Assembly (NCBI GenBank): GCA_028641055.1
Contig: CM054060.1
Location: 293,618,660-293,682,659, forward strand
DNA length: 64,000 bases
Direction of reading: 5' to 3'
Source of the DNA: Alopecurus myosuroides
Taxonomy: Eukaryota; Streptophyta; Magnoliopsida; Poales; Poaceae
Position 1 is the first letter of the stretch. Each line of letters begins with the position of its first letter. The position numbers and the translations under genes were made by a program. Under the pieces are notes generated by a model that was not told the DNA's origin, did no database searches, and saw only the letters and a program-made list of their open reading frames with translations. Positions 36,346-46,388 of the stretch are shown here, in pieces.

Positions 36346-38217
36346 ATGGCTCGCCCGCTCCCGCTCCCGCTCCCGCTCCCCCCACCACCTTCTCCGCCAG
36401 CGGCTCGCCACCCCTCGCTACTGTCCACCGGCTCCTCGCCGACGGCAGCAAATCCCCACGCTGAGTCGCACCGTCTCCTCCTCAAGCACCTGAGTCTATC
36501 CCCAAGCCCACAACCTCTTTGCTGCTCCTTACCGCAGTCATCTACGGCTGACACCGACTGCTCCCTGACAGTCTCTTTCCTCTCTTCGCCGGTGCTACTC
36601 GATGATCTGCTCGTCGCGGTCCTCCTCCAAGCTTGCTTCCATTATCCTGCGCACCTGTTCGCCGTGCACTCGCTCTCCCCGACTTGCTTTGGGTTCAACG
36701 TTTCTCCAGCTGCTGCGGCTGACGCCATACTTGCATGCTCACCTCCGTCTGGCCCGCAGCTTTCGCTGATCTTTGGACAGAAGAACAAGGTCGTGCTCCC
36801 CACTCTGCCTCACAGGGTCTGGGGCACTCCGAATGCTGGAGATGCGGCGAAAGATCTGGACAAGGCCGCGATCGCCATGATGGTGACGACCAAAGATGGG
36901 GACGCACACGCTGGGGTATCGCTGGACCAGCGATGCGACACTGATGATGCGCTCGAAGACGACGAATTCCGCCCGAGTAGTCAACCTGCAGCAACGAGCG
37001 AGAGCCAACAGCGAACTGCTGCAAAGGTACGCCGTCTCCGGCCTGGACTTGCTTTTCGATCCCTCATCTTGCAAAATTACCACACAGACGTCGTTCGGTC
37101 GCTTTTCTCAGTCAAACACAACTACCGCCCGACTCCTATTTGGCTTTGCTTCTTTTCTGAATCAATAAAACCTTCTGTGCACTTAATTAAAATAACCTTA
37201 GATCATCTCTTCGCCGCGGCAGAATGCTTTTCTGTAAGCTACCTCTCGGCTTCGCTGTTCCAGACCACCGTGTCTTCGCCAAACGTTCGATCTGAGCTCT
37301 GCTTAAGATCGCCGACCACCATTGCGGGTTCCTCGTTGTTCTTCTTCCCGGATCTTGACTCAGCGCAACGTTTTCAAATTTTGAATCCGTCTGTGGGGTC
37401 CGTGGCCCAGCCCATTACACCTCCAGCAACAAAAAACGTTCAAAAATCTGTGCTGGGTCCACATCCGGCTCACGTTGCGCGCGGCGGAAAAAATCTTCCC
37501 GTCACGAGGCTAGATGCTACTACCGGCCTACCCCGTCACACCTCTGCGACAGTCCCAAATAAAATTGTGCCCGAAAACGCTCTGCCGCCACGGTCACTTC
37601 AGAGCAAAATCGCATCTACTAATGGTATGGATACGAGGGATGATGCCGTATCCTTTCGGACAGCGCAGCACGCTGCTCTAGGCGTCTCCAACCCCCCGCC
37701 TGTCGGCCGCCTTCAAAACGTTACTGCGCCCGCTGCCTCATCCCTGGACTCGAGCCACAAAGCATCTCCCTCCACGGACTGCGTCCACCACCTCGAGACG
37801 AGCCCACCGGTGCAGGACCAATCCATCGCTGCATGCATGCACGCGCTCGATACACTCGAGTACCCTCCCCTCCCGCGCCGGTGTAATGGCCTGGCATCGC
37901 CGCCCGACACAGCTCTCACATCGCCGGTAAATGACCCGCCTCGGACACCGTTCAAGGATGCCCTCCTCTCACCCCATCGAGCTAACTCCCCTAGCTCAGC
38001 GATAAACAGGATCAAGCCCTCACCTCTCCCTTTAAAAGCAGGCTCAAGCTACCCTCGCATCTCACCCTCTCGGATGCCTCGTTGCTACCGCTGCCTAGGA
38101 CTAGACCACTTCGTCGACGACTGCCGCGACCCGGTGCGTTGTGCGCGCTGCGGCGTCTCCGGCCACCGCAGCCACAACTGCTCTGATCCTATCCCCTTAG
38201 CCCTTCACCTCCCGCCC
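36346..38217 (+). pseudogene. LINE ORF1, 5' part
   Basis: This is the nucleic-acid-binding ORF1 protein of a plant L1-type LINE, which coats the RNA in the retrotransposition particle. It covers 624 codons from the first ATG. The N-terminus is a Pro/Leu run from a CCGCTC hexamer repeat (36359-36382). The middle is Ser/Pro-rich. Near the end two CX2CX4HX4C knuckles are visible: CYRCLGLDHFVDDC and CARCGVSGHRSHNC. The reading frame stops where the gypsy LTR begins. Codon phase at 38217 equals that at 51157, so the frame was continuous before insertion. Confidence 0.85.
38213..38217. repeat. Gypsy target site duplication, left copy
   Basis: CGCCC lies directly before the 5' LTR and is repeated at 51152-51156 after the 3' LTR. 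It falls inside LINE ORF1. Confidence 0.92.
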
Positions 38218-38711
38218 TGACGAAGGCATGGATCCTGGACCCTGCGAGTAAGGACACCCCCTCTCAAGCCTTCTGGTCAAGGCCCAACAGGAGGCGCCCT
38301 TGGAGTATTCTAGAAGGCCCATGAGAAGCCCACCCGCATCAACTTGCGGGTTAAGTTAGGGAACTTGTAAACCGACCTAAGCTAGGGTTTGTGTCCTCTC
38401 CGGGTCGAACTCGAGACCTGGCTATCTATATAAAGCCAGGAGAGCCCCCAAGGAGAGGACCAAGTAATACCGCACGACCACAAAAGCCTTGAAACTCGAG
38501 ATCTCTCTCGATTCGAGCACCCTGTAACCGATCAAATCATCTAATACAGATCGACAGAAGGCAGGAGTAAGGGTTTTACCTCTACGAGGGCCCCGAACCT
38601 GGGTAAATCTCGCCCCCCTGTCAAGCCGACGATTTCACCAGCGCCTATGACATCTCCTAGTCGAAACCCGATAGGGTCACCCGAGGGATTTGTGGAGCCA
38701 GAGCTTCGACA
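38218..38711 (+). repeat. 5' LTR
   Basis: 494 bp, beginning TGACGAAG and ending CTTCGACA, so the ends are near-inverted. It reads identical to 50658-51151. It contains a TATA box at 38427-38434 and the U3/R/U5 promoter functions for the element. Confidence 0.97.
38427..38434 (+). promoter_or_regulatory. LTR TATA box
   Basis: TATATAAA lies in the middle of the 5' LTR. The same site at 50867-50874 in the 3' LTR could drive read-out transcription into the downstream LINE ORF1 remnant. Confidence 0.7.
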
Positions 38712-38713
38712 AT

Positions 38714-38730
38714 TGGCGCCGACCGTGGGG
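38714..38730 (+). other. Primer binding site
   Basis: TGGCGCCGACCGTGGGG starts two bases after the LTR. The first eight bases match the complement of a plant tRNA-Asp 3' end; the rest matches less well, so the primer tRNA is not certain. Confidence 0.75.
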
Positions 38731-38922
38731 ATCGCGGGCGCTGGATCACCGGCATCTTCGGCTTCATCGACATCCAACTCCCGTTGGAAACCATCGACTA
38801 CGGCTCCGAACAATCCTGTACGGATCGGATCCGTCATAGTCACGCCTCACTCGCCGGAATCACGCCCGGTATTCGAGGATCTGGAGAAGAGCGTCACCCT
38901 GACGTTCGGAAGTTTCAACTTC

Positions 38923-39942
38923 ATGGCGAACAGAGACGGAATCCTCCACTTCTCGGATGAATCTGAACCCGAATCTGGAGCCGTCAACTCACGCTTCCCT
39001 ATGGAGAAAAGCGGCGAGTCCATCCGCTTCAACACGGTCGACTACCACGCACTCTCAACAGAGAAACCCTCTCGGGTGCGAAGAGCTTCCCGATCTGCGC
39101 CTAGGACACACGGACCACGACTGGCCCAAGTCTGCATGGCAGGGTCGGAACAGCCCTCGGAAACTGAATATAGCGCAACCGAGGGCGATCTAATCGGCGT
39201 CTCGCGGGAATCCTGGAAAAGAGCCAAGGAATCCATGCGAAAGAGTCAGCCACCTGCAGCAGGTGCCACGTAGGAAGACCTAACCGCCTACCACTATCAC
39301 CTAGTGAGAGCGGCCTCAAACATCAAGGATGCCCGAGCAGATCTAGCCCGTCGCAGGAGAGCGGCGGATGATTCAAGCCTACGTCGAGCCGAGCTGTCCC
39401 TTGCACCTTCGGTCGGTACCCGACCCGGGGGAAAAGGACCCGCAGCGTCGACGAGGGACCACGAATCTATGGCTGGGACCAACAGGTCTACCACGTCTTC
39501 TTTCATGAGGGTTGACGACGATGGCAACGTCTACCCGCAAACTACAGCCGCTGCAATTCTAGCCGCGGCAACCTACATGCAGATGAACCAGCCGACGGAC
39601 AGCGATCCTCGGGTGGAACAATACAAGCATATCCGCAAGGGTCTAGGGCTGGCAGCCGCGAAACTCGCCTCCCACGATCGCAAGGAACAACTGGAGAAGG
39701 CGCGACAGGAGAAGGACAAAGACAAGGATACGCCCCGCAGGCACAGGAGCTCCTCTCCGAGAAAGGATAAATCGCCGCGTCGCGGCCGAGGAAAAGAGGC
39801 TCGACGCCGCGGCGATAGTCGAAGCAGCAGCGACGACAGCCCGAGAGACAAAGATTCGCGGCATCACAGCAGCCGCTCGAGAAAACGAAGCAAGGAACCA
39901 AGAAAAGATAGCGACCGCGACCGGTCCGGGTACGACGCGTGA
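38923..39942 (+). pseudogene. Gypsy Gag, N-terminal region, with two in-frame stops
   Basis: The frame that later encodes Gag and Pol is already open from the 5' LTR. The ATG at 38923 in good context is the likely start. TAG at 39271-39273 and TGA at 39940-39942 interrupt it without any shift of frame. After 39660 the product is an Arg/Ser/Asp-rich, very basic stretch (RRHRSSSPRKDKSPRR), probably RNA-binding. Both stops are single-base changes consistent with C-to-T transitions at CHG or CG sites, the pattern of methylcytosine deamination. A shorter Gag starting after 39942 is the alternative. Confidence 0.65.
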
Positions 39943-41850
39943 TCCGATCTCGCCCAGAAGAAGGTGGATAAAGCAAGGGCTTCACGATATCGCGAACGCT
40001 CCTCATCCGGGTCTTCGGACGACGAAACCTGCGGAGCACTTTGTTTTGCTCGCAGTATTCGTGAAGCACCTCTACCCAAGAGATTCAAGCTCAGCTCGGA
40101 GGTGACAAAATACGATGGCTCACTTGAGACCTCCCAGTGGTTAAGCGACTACCTCACGGCAGTAAAATGCCAACGTGGTAACAAGAACACGGCCATGCAA
40201 TACCTCAATTTGCACCTAGCCGGAGCGGCCCGCAGCTGGCTGGAGAGGAGACCACGATCTTGCTACGCATCGTGGGACGACCTGCATCGCGATTTCTGCA
40301 AAAACTTCCAGTCGACCTATAAAAGGCCAGCTACAATCGAAGAACTACGAGCTTGCAAACAGAAAAGTGCTGAATCCACACGAGAATACATCCAGCGGTG
40401 GAACACGCTCAGGAACACCGCAGGGACAATCTCTGAAGAAGTGGCGATTGAGGCCTTCGCCAAAGGAGCAAGAAGAACCGCGTTTCGAGAAGAACTCGGC
40501 AGAGCTGCGCCCAAAACCATAGGGGAGCTCATGGTCATAGCCGAAAAATGGGCCAATGGAGAAGACGCAGTACGCAATGAAAGAACATCATCGCCCACGC
40601 ACGACGAAGACCGTCATGGGCGAAGAAAGAGAAGAAAATATTACGACCACGAGGATAGAGAAGAACTAGTGGCAGCAGAATTCACGCGAAGTCGCGACTC
40701 CGGTCGTCGTGGAAGTCGCGAATGGAGACCAAAGGTAGAAGAAAAATCACCCGAGGAAGACCTCGACGCGTACTGCTCGCTACATCTGTTCACAGACAAG
40801 CGCACGGGCAAGACTAAGGCAACACACCTTCTCAAGGATTGCCGAAAATTCATCGAAATCTCGTACGCGCTCGCCAAGAAAAGATTCGCTTCCACCCAAA
40901 ACTATCCACCACTACCAGGAGGCGGACAACAATTCCAGCTACCACCGCCACCACCTCCACCGGCCAACCCAAACATGGCACTCGCCGCATTGCCAGCACC
41001 ACAACAACAAAACACGGGAGCAAATACATACCCGACTCCGCACGGACAACTCCTCGGGATGATACAGAAGGTATGCCCCTCTCGCAGAGCTCAAAAAACT
41101 AACTCGAGACAAATATGCATGGCAGTGCAGACGCCACCGACGAAGCCCGAGTACCTAAAGATGGCCGAGCAGCCAATCACGTTCTCGAAAGAAGACCACC
41201 CGCCACGAGTCTATCGACCAGGACACGCCGCCCTTGTCATTCAAGCTCAAATTGGCAACTATGACCTGGCCCGCGTATTCATGGACGGTGGCAGCGGCAT
41301 CAACATCATCTACGCGGATACACTCCGTCGAATGAACAAAAACCTGGACGGCCTAACGGAATCAGAAACATCCTTCCACGGGATAGTTCCGGGCAAGGCA
41401 ATACGTCCACTCGGAACAATCAACCTTGAAGTTGTACTGGGCTCCCCACGCAACTACAGAAGGGAATTCCTGGACTTCGAAGTCGTCGACTGGCCCTCAC
41501 AGTACCACGCCATTCTTGGTCGAACAGCGTTCGCCAGATTCATGGCCGTACCACATTACGCATACTTGAAGCTCAAGCTACCCGGCGAATACGGTGTGAT
41601 CACCATTGACGGAGACTTTCAGAAATCGGATAAGTGCGACATAGAATTTAATGAGATCGCGAAATCTTTCGGGATGCAAGAAGAACTCCAAGAGCTGGCA
41701 AAAACAACGGACCACTCCGTCATGCCCCTCACGAAGAAAAACGCGCCTGAACTGGAATTCAGCGCCAACATCGACACTCGCAAGCACCAAGTGCACCCGA
41801 CGGATTCCGCCAAAACCGCGATGGTTTCCACAACCCTCTCGCCAGCATAG
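39943..41850 (+). pseudogene. Gypsy Gag core and aspartic protease, ended by in-frame TAG
   Basis: The first half holds the retrotransposon Gag core (around 40090-40560: AARSWLERRPRSCYASWDDL, then EYIQRWNTLRNTAG). A His/Cys segment follows near 40770-40850 (YCSLHLF ... HLLKDC), then a Pro/Gln linker. The aspartic protease follows, with active-site DGGSGINIIY at about 41284-41313 and a late ILGR motif near 41515, as expected for pepsin-like retroviral proteases. TAG at 41848-41850 lies between protease and RT in an unbroken frame. It could be a nonsense mutation or a suppressed stop. The classic readthrough context is not present. Confidence 0.8.
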
Positions 41851-44800
41851 GAAAGCGCGCTCGTCAAACTCCTCCGTGAGTACTGGGAGATTTTCGCCTG
41901 GCAGCCCTCAGATATGCCAGGTATACCCAGGGAGTTTGCCGAGCACTCACTCGAAGTCTTTCCTAACGCCAAGCCCATCAAACAGACGACTCGACGATTT
42001 TCAGAACCCAAGCAAAAGGCGCTGGGAGAAGAAGTAAATAGGCTGCTAGCCGCCAACTTTATCAGAGAGATCAAGATATCCACCTGGTTGGCAAATCCGG
42101 TGCTGGTCCCCAAGAAGAACACGGATATCCTTCGGGTGTGCATCGACTACACGTCACTAAACAAGCACTGCCCCAAGGACAACTTTCCTCTACCACGAAT
42201 CGACCAGATCGTGGATTCCACAGCAGGTTGCCAACGTCTCTCCTTCCTGGACGCCTACTCGGGATACAACCAGATCCGAATGAAAAAGGAAGACGAAGAG
42301 AAGACGGCATTCATCACACCACACGGTGTATACTGCTACACGACAATGCCCTTCGGGCTGAAGAACGCAGGCGCAACATATCAACGTTGCATGCAGAGAT
42401 GCCTTGCCAATCTCATTGGCAAGAACGTACAAGTATACGTCGACGACATCGTCATCAAAACTCGAGTAGAGGACACACTCCTCGAAGACATTAAAGAAAC
42501 ATTCGACGCCCTTAATGCATATCGGATCAAGCTCAACCCGACAAAATGCGTTTTCGGCGTCCCCGCAGGAAAACTCCTAGGATACCTGGTATCCGCCAGA
42601 GGCATTGAGGCCAATCCGGAGAAAATACAAGCCATCCTCACCATGAAGGAGCCTACCAATCTACGCGGAGTCCAGCAGCTCGCAGGGCGATTGGCCGCCC
42701 TAAGCAGGTTCATCGCACGATTGGGAGAGCAGGCGTTACCCTTCTACAAGCTACTGAAGAAGACGGATAAATTCGAGTGGACACCCGAAGCCAAACAAGC
42801 ATTCGCAGACTTGAAACGGTCGCTGCAAAGCAGGCGCATTCTCGCAACACCACAAGAAAGGGAGCCACTTCTTCTCTATTTAGCCGCCACAAACCAGGTC
42901 ATCAGCACTGCAATCGTAGTCGAACGACCTGAAGATGGCAAGGCATACGGAGTCCAGCGCCCAATATATTACATCAGCGAAGTGCTCTCGCCATGCAAGC
43001 AGCGATATCCTCATTACCAGAAGCTTGCATATGGAGTTGTCCTCACAGCCCGAAAACTCAAACATTACTTCCAGGAACACGCCATTACAGTGGTTAATGA
43101 TGCGTCACTCGGGACAATCATGAACAACCCTATGGCATCCGGAAGAATAGCGAAGTGGAGCATCGAGTTGGGCGCTTGGGATATCACCTATGCAGGACGC
43201 AATGCAGTCAAATCCCAAGTTCTCGTGGAATTCATCAGCGAATGGACAGAGCTACAAACACCCGGGCCACCCGAGTATACAAGCAATTGGATCATGTACT
43301 TTGACGGGTCCAAAAGAAACGAAGGAGCAGGAGCTGGAATCGTTCTTATCTCACCTCGTGGAGACAAACTGCAATACGTCCTGCGACTAGACTTTCCACC
43401 AGATGATCCAGCATCGAACAACGACGCAGAATATGAAGCACTGTTGCACGGGATGAAGATGGCGATTGCTTGTGGAGCTACCCGATTGATGATTTATGGC
43501 GATTCCAATCTCATAGTGCAACAAACAATGAAAGAATGCGATGCCATTGCTGAAAACATGATCGCGTACCGCGACATGTATAATCTACTCGAAGGAAGCT
43601 TCAAAGGATGCGAGTTGAAGCATATTGCAAGATCCAGTAACGAAGAGGCGGATAGACTGGCCAACATGGGTTCCACGAATACACCCATACCGCCAGGGAT
43701 ATATTTCGAGCGGATGATTAAGAGATCAGTCAAAGTGAAGAAAGCTGTAGAGACACCCGCAGCACAAGAAACAGAGGTCAGCCCGCAAATCGCGCTTCTC
43801 GAGCTAGCTCATAACATATCACGGCAGGTTTTTCTGGTCGAGCCAATCTGGACGCAGAAATATCTCGACTACCTGCTCAACAAACAGCTCCCGGCCGATC
43901 CACGTGAGACTCGACAGCTTATCAGGCGTTGCAAATCCTTTCGGGTGGTTAATGGAGAATTGTACAAACAAAGCATCTCGGGCATACTCCAGCGCTGCAT
44001 CGCACCCGAAGACGGCAAAGAATTACTCCGGGACATACACCAGGGTGATTGCGGACATCATGCTAGCTGGAAAGCAATACTGGGAAAAGCCTTTCGAGCA
44101 GGATTCTACTGGCTAACAGCAGCCAACGATGCAAAAAACCTGGTCGATAGATGCGACGCCTGCCAGCGATTCTCACCAAAGCCGCACGCACCCGCCACAG
44201 AGCTGCATATGATACCCATCGCCTGGCCCTTTGCGCAATGGGGGCTAGACATGGTTGGACCACTACGCAAATCCACACCAGGAGGATACACACATTTGCT
44301 GGTCGCAGTCGACAAATTTACCAAATGGATCGAAGCTATGCCAGTGACTTCGGCTAGCGCCCAATGCGCCATCAAGTTCCTCGACTCCATAGTATGTAGA
44401 TTCGGTGTACCACATGACATCATTACAGACAATGGTACAAACTTCACCGCAAAGGAAACACAACAGTTTTGCGAGGAGAAAGGAATCAATTTCAAGTTTG
44501 CTTCGGTTGCCCATCCGCAAACAAACGGCCAAGTCGAAAGATCCAACGGCTTAGTTTCGGCTGGCATCAAAAAGAGATTGCTAGATCGTCTACATCCCGC
44601 TGCGGGACATTGGGCAGAGGAGTTACCCTCCGTACTTTGGAGCCTCCGCACAACTCCCAATCGATCAACGCAATACACACCATTTTTCATGGTATACGGG
44701 GCAGAAGCCGTCCTTCCCGAGGAGGTCCGATTCAGCGCCCCACGAGTTGTAGCCTACAGCGAAGAAACCTCCAACAAAGCACTTGCAGAAGATATGGATG

Positions 44801-45084
44801 CACTCGACGAAATTCGGGACATTGCACTCGCAAGATCCGCGGTCTATCAACAATCACTACGCAATTACCACAGTCGACGCATATGCCACAGGTCATTCGT
44901 GGTAGGCGACTTGGTGTTGCGGATGAAGCAAAAGGAAGGACACAAGCTCGAACCACCTTGGGAAGGACCCTTCATCGTACACGAAGTGATCCCAGGAGGA
45001 GCCTATCGATTGAAGAATCCTGAGACCGGAGGCATCTATTCCAATCCATGGAACATCGCACAACTGCGCAAATTCTACCCCTAG
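41851..45084 (+). CDS. Gypsy Pol: RT, two RNase H-type domains, integrase
   Basis: Continuous with Gag in the same frame, 1,077 codons after the TAG; the first ATG is at 41914. RT occupies about 42030-42560, with the catalytic YVDDIVIKT near 42436-42462. An RNase H-like RT_RNaseH_2 region is at about 42830-43200. A second RNase H is at about 43290-43670 (YFDGSK, DAEYEALLHG, YGDSNL). Integrase has the zinc-binding HH-CC at 44040-44165 (GHHASW, CDACQRF) and catalytic residues in WGLDMVGPL, DNGTNF and NGQVERSNG. The end shows GPF-V-V-GAYRL text and no chromodomain. No internal lesion was seen. Expression depends on passing the upstream stops or on help from other copies. Confidence 0.93.
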   Translation, partial: ESALVKLLREYWEIFAWQPSDMPGIPREFAEHSLEVFPNAKPIKQTTRRFSEPKQKALGEEVNRLLAANFIREIKISTWLANPVLVPKKNTDILRVCIDYTSLNKHCPKDNFPLPRIDQIVDSTAGCQRLSFLDAYSGYNQIRMKKEDEEKTAFITPHGVYCYTTMPFGLKNAGATYQRCMQRCLANLIGKNVQVYVDDIVIKTRVEDTLLEDIKETFDALNAYRIKLNPTKCVFGVPAGKLLGYLVSARGIEANPEKIQAILTMKEPTNLRGVQQLAGRLAALSRFIARLGEQALPFYKLLKKTDKFEWTPEAKQAFADLKRSLQSRRILATPQEREPLLLYLAATNQVISTAIVVERPEDGKAYGVQRPIYYISEVLSPCKQRYPHYQKLAYGVVLTARKLKHYFQEHAITVVNDASLGTIMNNPMASGRIAKWSIELGAWDITYAGRNAVKSQVLVEFISEWTELQTPGPPEYTSNWIMYFDGSKRNEGAGAGIVLISPRGDKLQYVLRLDFPPDDPASNNDAEYEALLHGMKMAIACGATRLMIYGDSNLIVQQTMKECDAIAENMIAYRDMYNLLEGSFKGCELKHIARSSNEEADRLANMGSTNTPIPPGIYFERMIKRSVKVKKAVETPAAQETEVSPQIALLELAHNISRQVFLVEPIWTQKYLDYLLNKQLPADPRETRQLIRRCKSFRVVNGELYKQSISGILQRCIAPEDGKELLRDIHQGDCGHHASWKAILGKAFRAGFYWLTAANDAKNLVDRCDACQRFSPKPHAPATELHMIPIAWPFAQWGLDMVGPLRKSTPGGYTHLLVAVDKFTKWIEAMPVTSASAQCAIKFLDSIVCRFGVPHDIITDNGTNFTAKETQQFCEEKGINFKFASVAHPQTNGQVERSNGLVSAGIKKRLLDRLHPAAGHWAEELPSVLWSLRTTPNRSTQYTPFFMVYGAEAVLPEEVRFSAPRVVAYSEETSNKALAEDMDALDEIRDIALARSAVYQQSLRNYHSRRICHRSFVVGDLVLRMKQKEGHKLEPPWEGPFIVHEVIPGGAYRLKNPETGGIYSNPWNIAQLRKFYP

Positions 45085-45369
45085 GTTTACTTGTTTTGCA
45101 ACAATAAGGCTATGCTAGCCAATCTTGTAGCTCGAACACATGACTTCTCAGTCATCGCAATGAAATACATGATTTCCTCATCATATTTACCCGACAGATT
45201 TCCAGTCGATTACATGCTAAAAAGTTACAGGTACACACCCCATTAGATACACGGGGGCTACACCTAAAACTAAGCATCACAAAGAAATATCATCAAAAAC
45301 AAGGTTACACACCTTACAAACAGTTTTTACAAACTATAAACAGTTTTACAGGATATTAACATCCGATAA

Positions 45370-46190
45370 TCAGTCAAACCGCTGAGCATTCTCAGTCGCT
45401 AAGACCCTATCTACCTCTTCAGAGGTCATTTGGATAATCTTCTCGGCTGCAGGGCGTACAGCATCATAGAACGGTGTGATGTCTTCGATTGCATAACCTG
45501 GGAGCCGAGCTACGGAGTTCAAATCTATCTCAGGATGCCATATTCGGACAAACGAGAGAGCCACAACCACGCCGCACATCATTTGTTTGCGTACGCACGT
45601 GCGAACCTCTCCTTCTCGTCCAAACAGCCTGAGAAGATAACCCCAGTCTTCGGGACCCCTCTCGAGTGGATAAAAAGCAGCATTCACCGCAACCAGGACT
45701 TCGTGGAAAGAACTCACGAGAATTCTCGCCTGGCGGACTCGAAATTTCAAGGTAGCCATCACAAAACCTTGACTGCGATCAGACCAGAAATTACTCGCAT
45801 GAGGTTTTGTGCTGTTAACTTCTTGATGAATGAGGTTTTCCACCCACTGCTTCTCCTCTCTGTCATCTGGTCTCACAACTAAAGAGCAAGCGCACTTAGT
45901 CAGATAAGAAGCAGAGGGGAGGAATATAGAATGGGGGCTACACTACTTACATAGTAACTCCCTTGCAATCGAAGACAGTTCATCCATCAGAAATTGCTCG
46001 CGCTCAGCTGCCAATCTCTGTTTGGATATCGCCACATCAGCTACCCCGCGCAGCGCTTTCAGTCTACGCTCACCCTCCTGAACCTTATCACGAAGGCCAG
46101 CGAAAGTGCCCACGGCAGCCACAAGTGGATTTACTGGATTACCACGTCCACCCGATGACTCCGCGGCACACACAGTCGCCTGGAAGAAGT
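45370..46190 (-). CDS. Antisense exon pair in the gypsy 3' region
   Basis: Two minus-strand exons join in phase: from about 46183 (acceptor ending CCAG) to a GTAAGT donor near 45949, then about 45883-45370 ending at TGA/TAG-type stop. The first has a charged helical stretch (SKQRLAAEREQFLMDEL), the second an Arg/Trp-rich segment (REEKQWVENLIHQEVN). No known domain. It lies downstream of the stop of the larger antisense gene, so it may be a second gene or an alternative 3' end of the same transcript. Confidence 0.45.
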
Positions 46191-46388
46191 ACAAGGAAAG
46201 GGGTGAGATGCCCTACTCGAGTTGTTTCTAGTCGAACATTTGACTAAACGCTTGGGGGCTACTCCCATCGGGAGACAGAGTACAAACAAAAGGATTAAAT
46301 TCCAAAAGCACAATGCTTCGATTAAGACCAACAAAAGTACGGGAATACATCCCAAGGTTCATTACATTCAAGGAAAGAAATAAAAAAG

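Noticed and set aside
36294..36554. Minus-strand Gly/Ser-rich frame across the LINE start
   Set aside because: It is the complement of the CCGCTC hexamer run and crosses an insertion boundary.
36313..38220. 635-codon open frame as a host gene
   Set aside because: It begins before the LINE and runs into the LTR; zinc knuckles, flanking duplications and phase match with 51157 show it is the 5' part of LINE ORF1.
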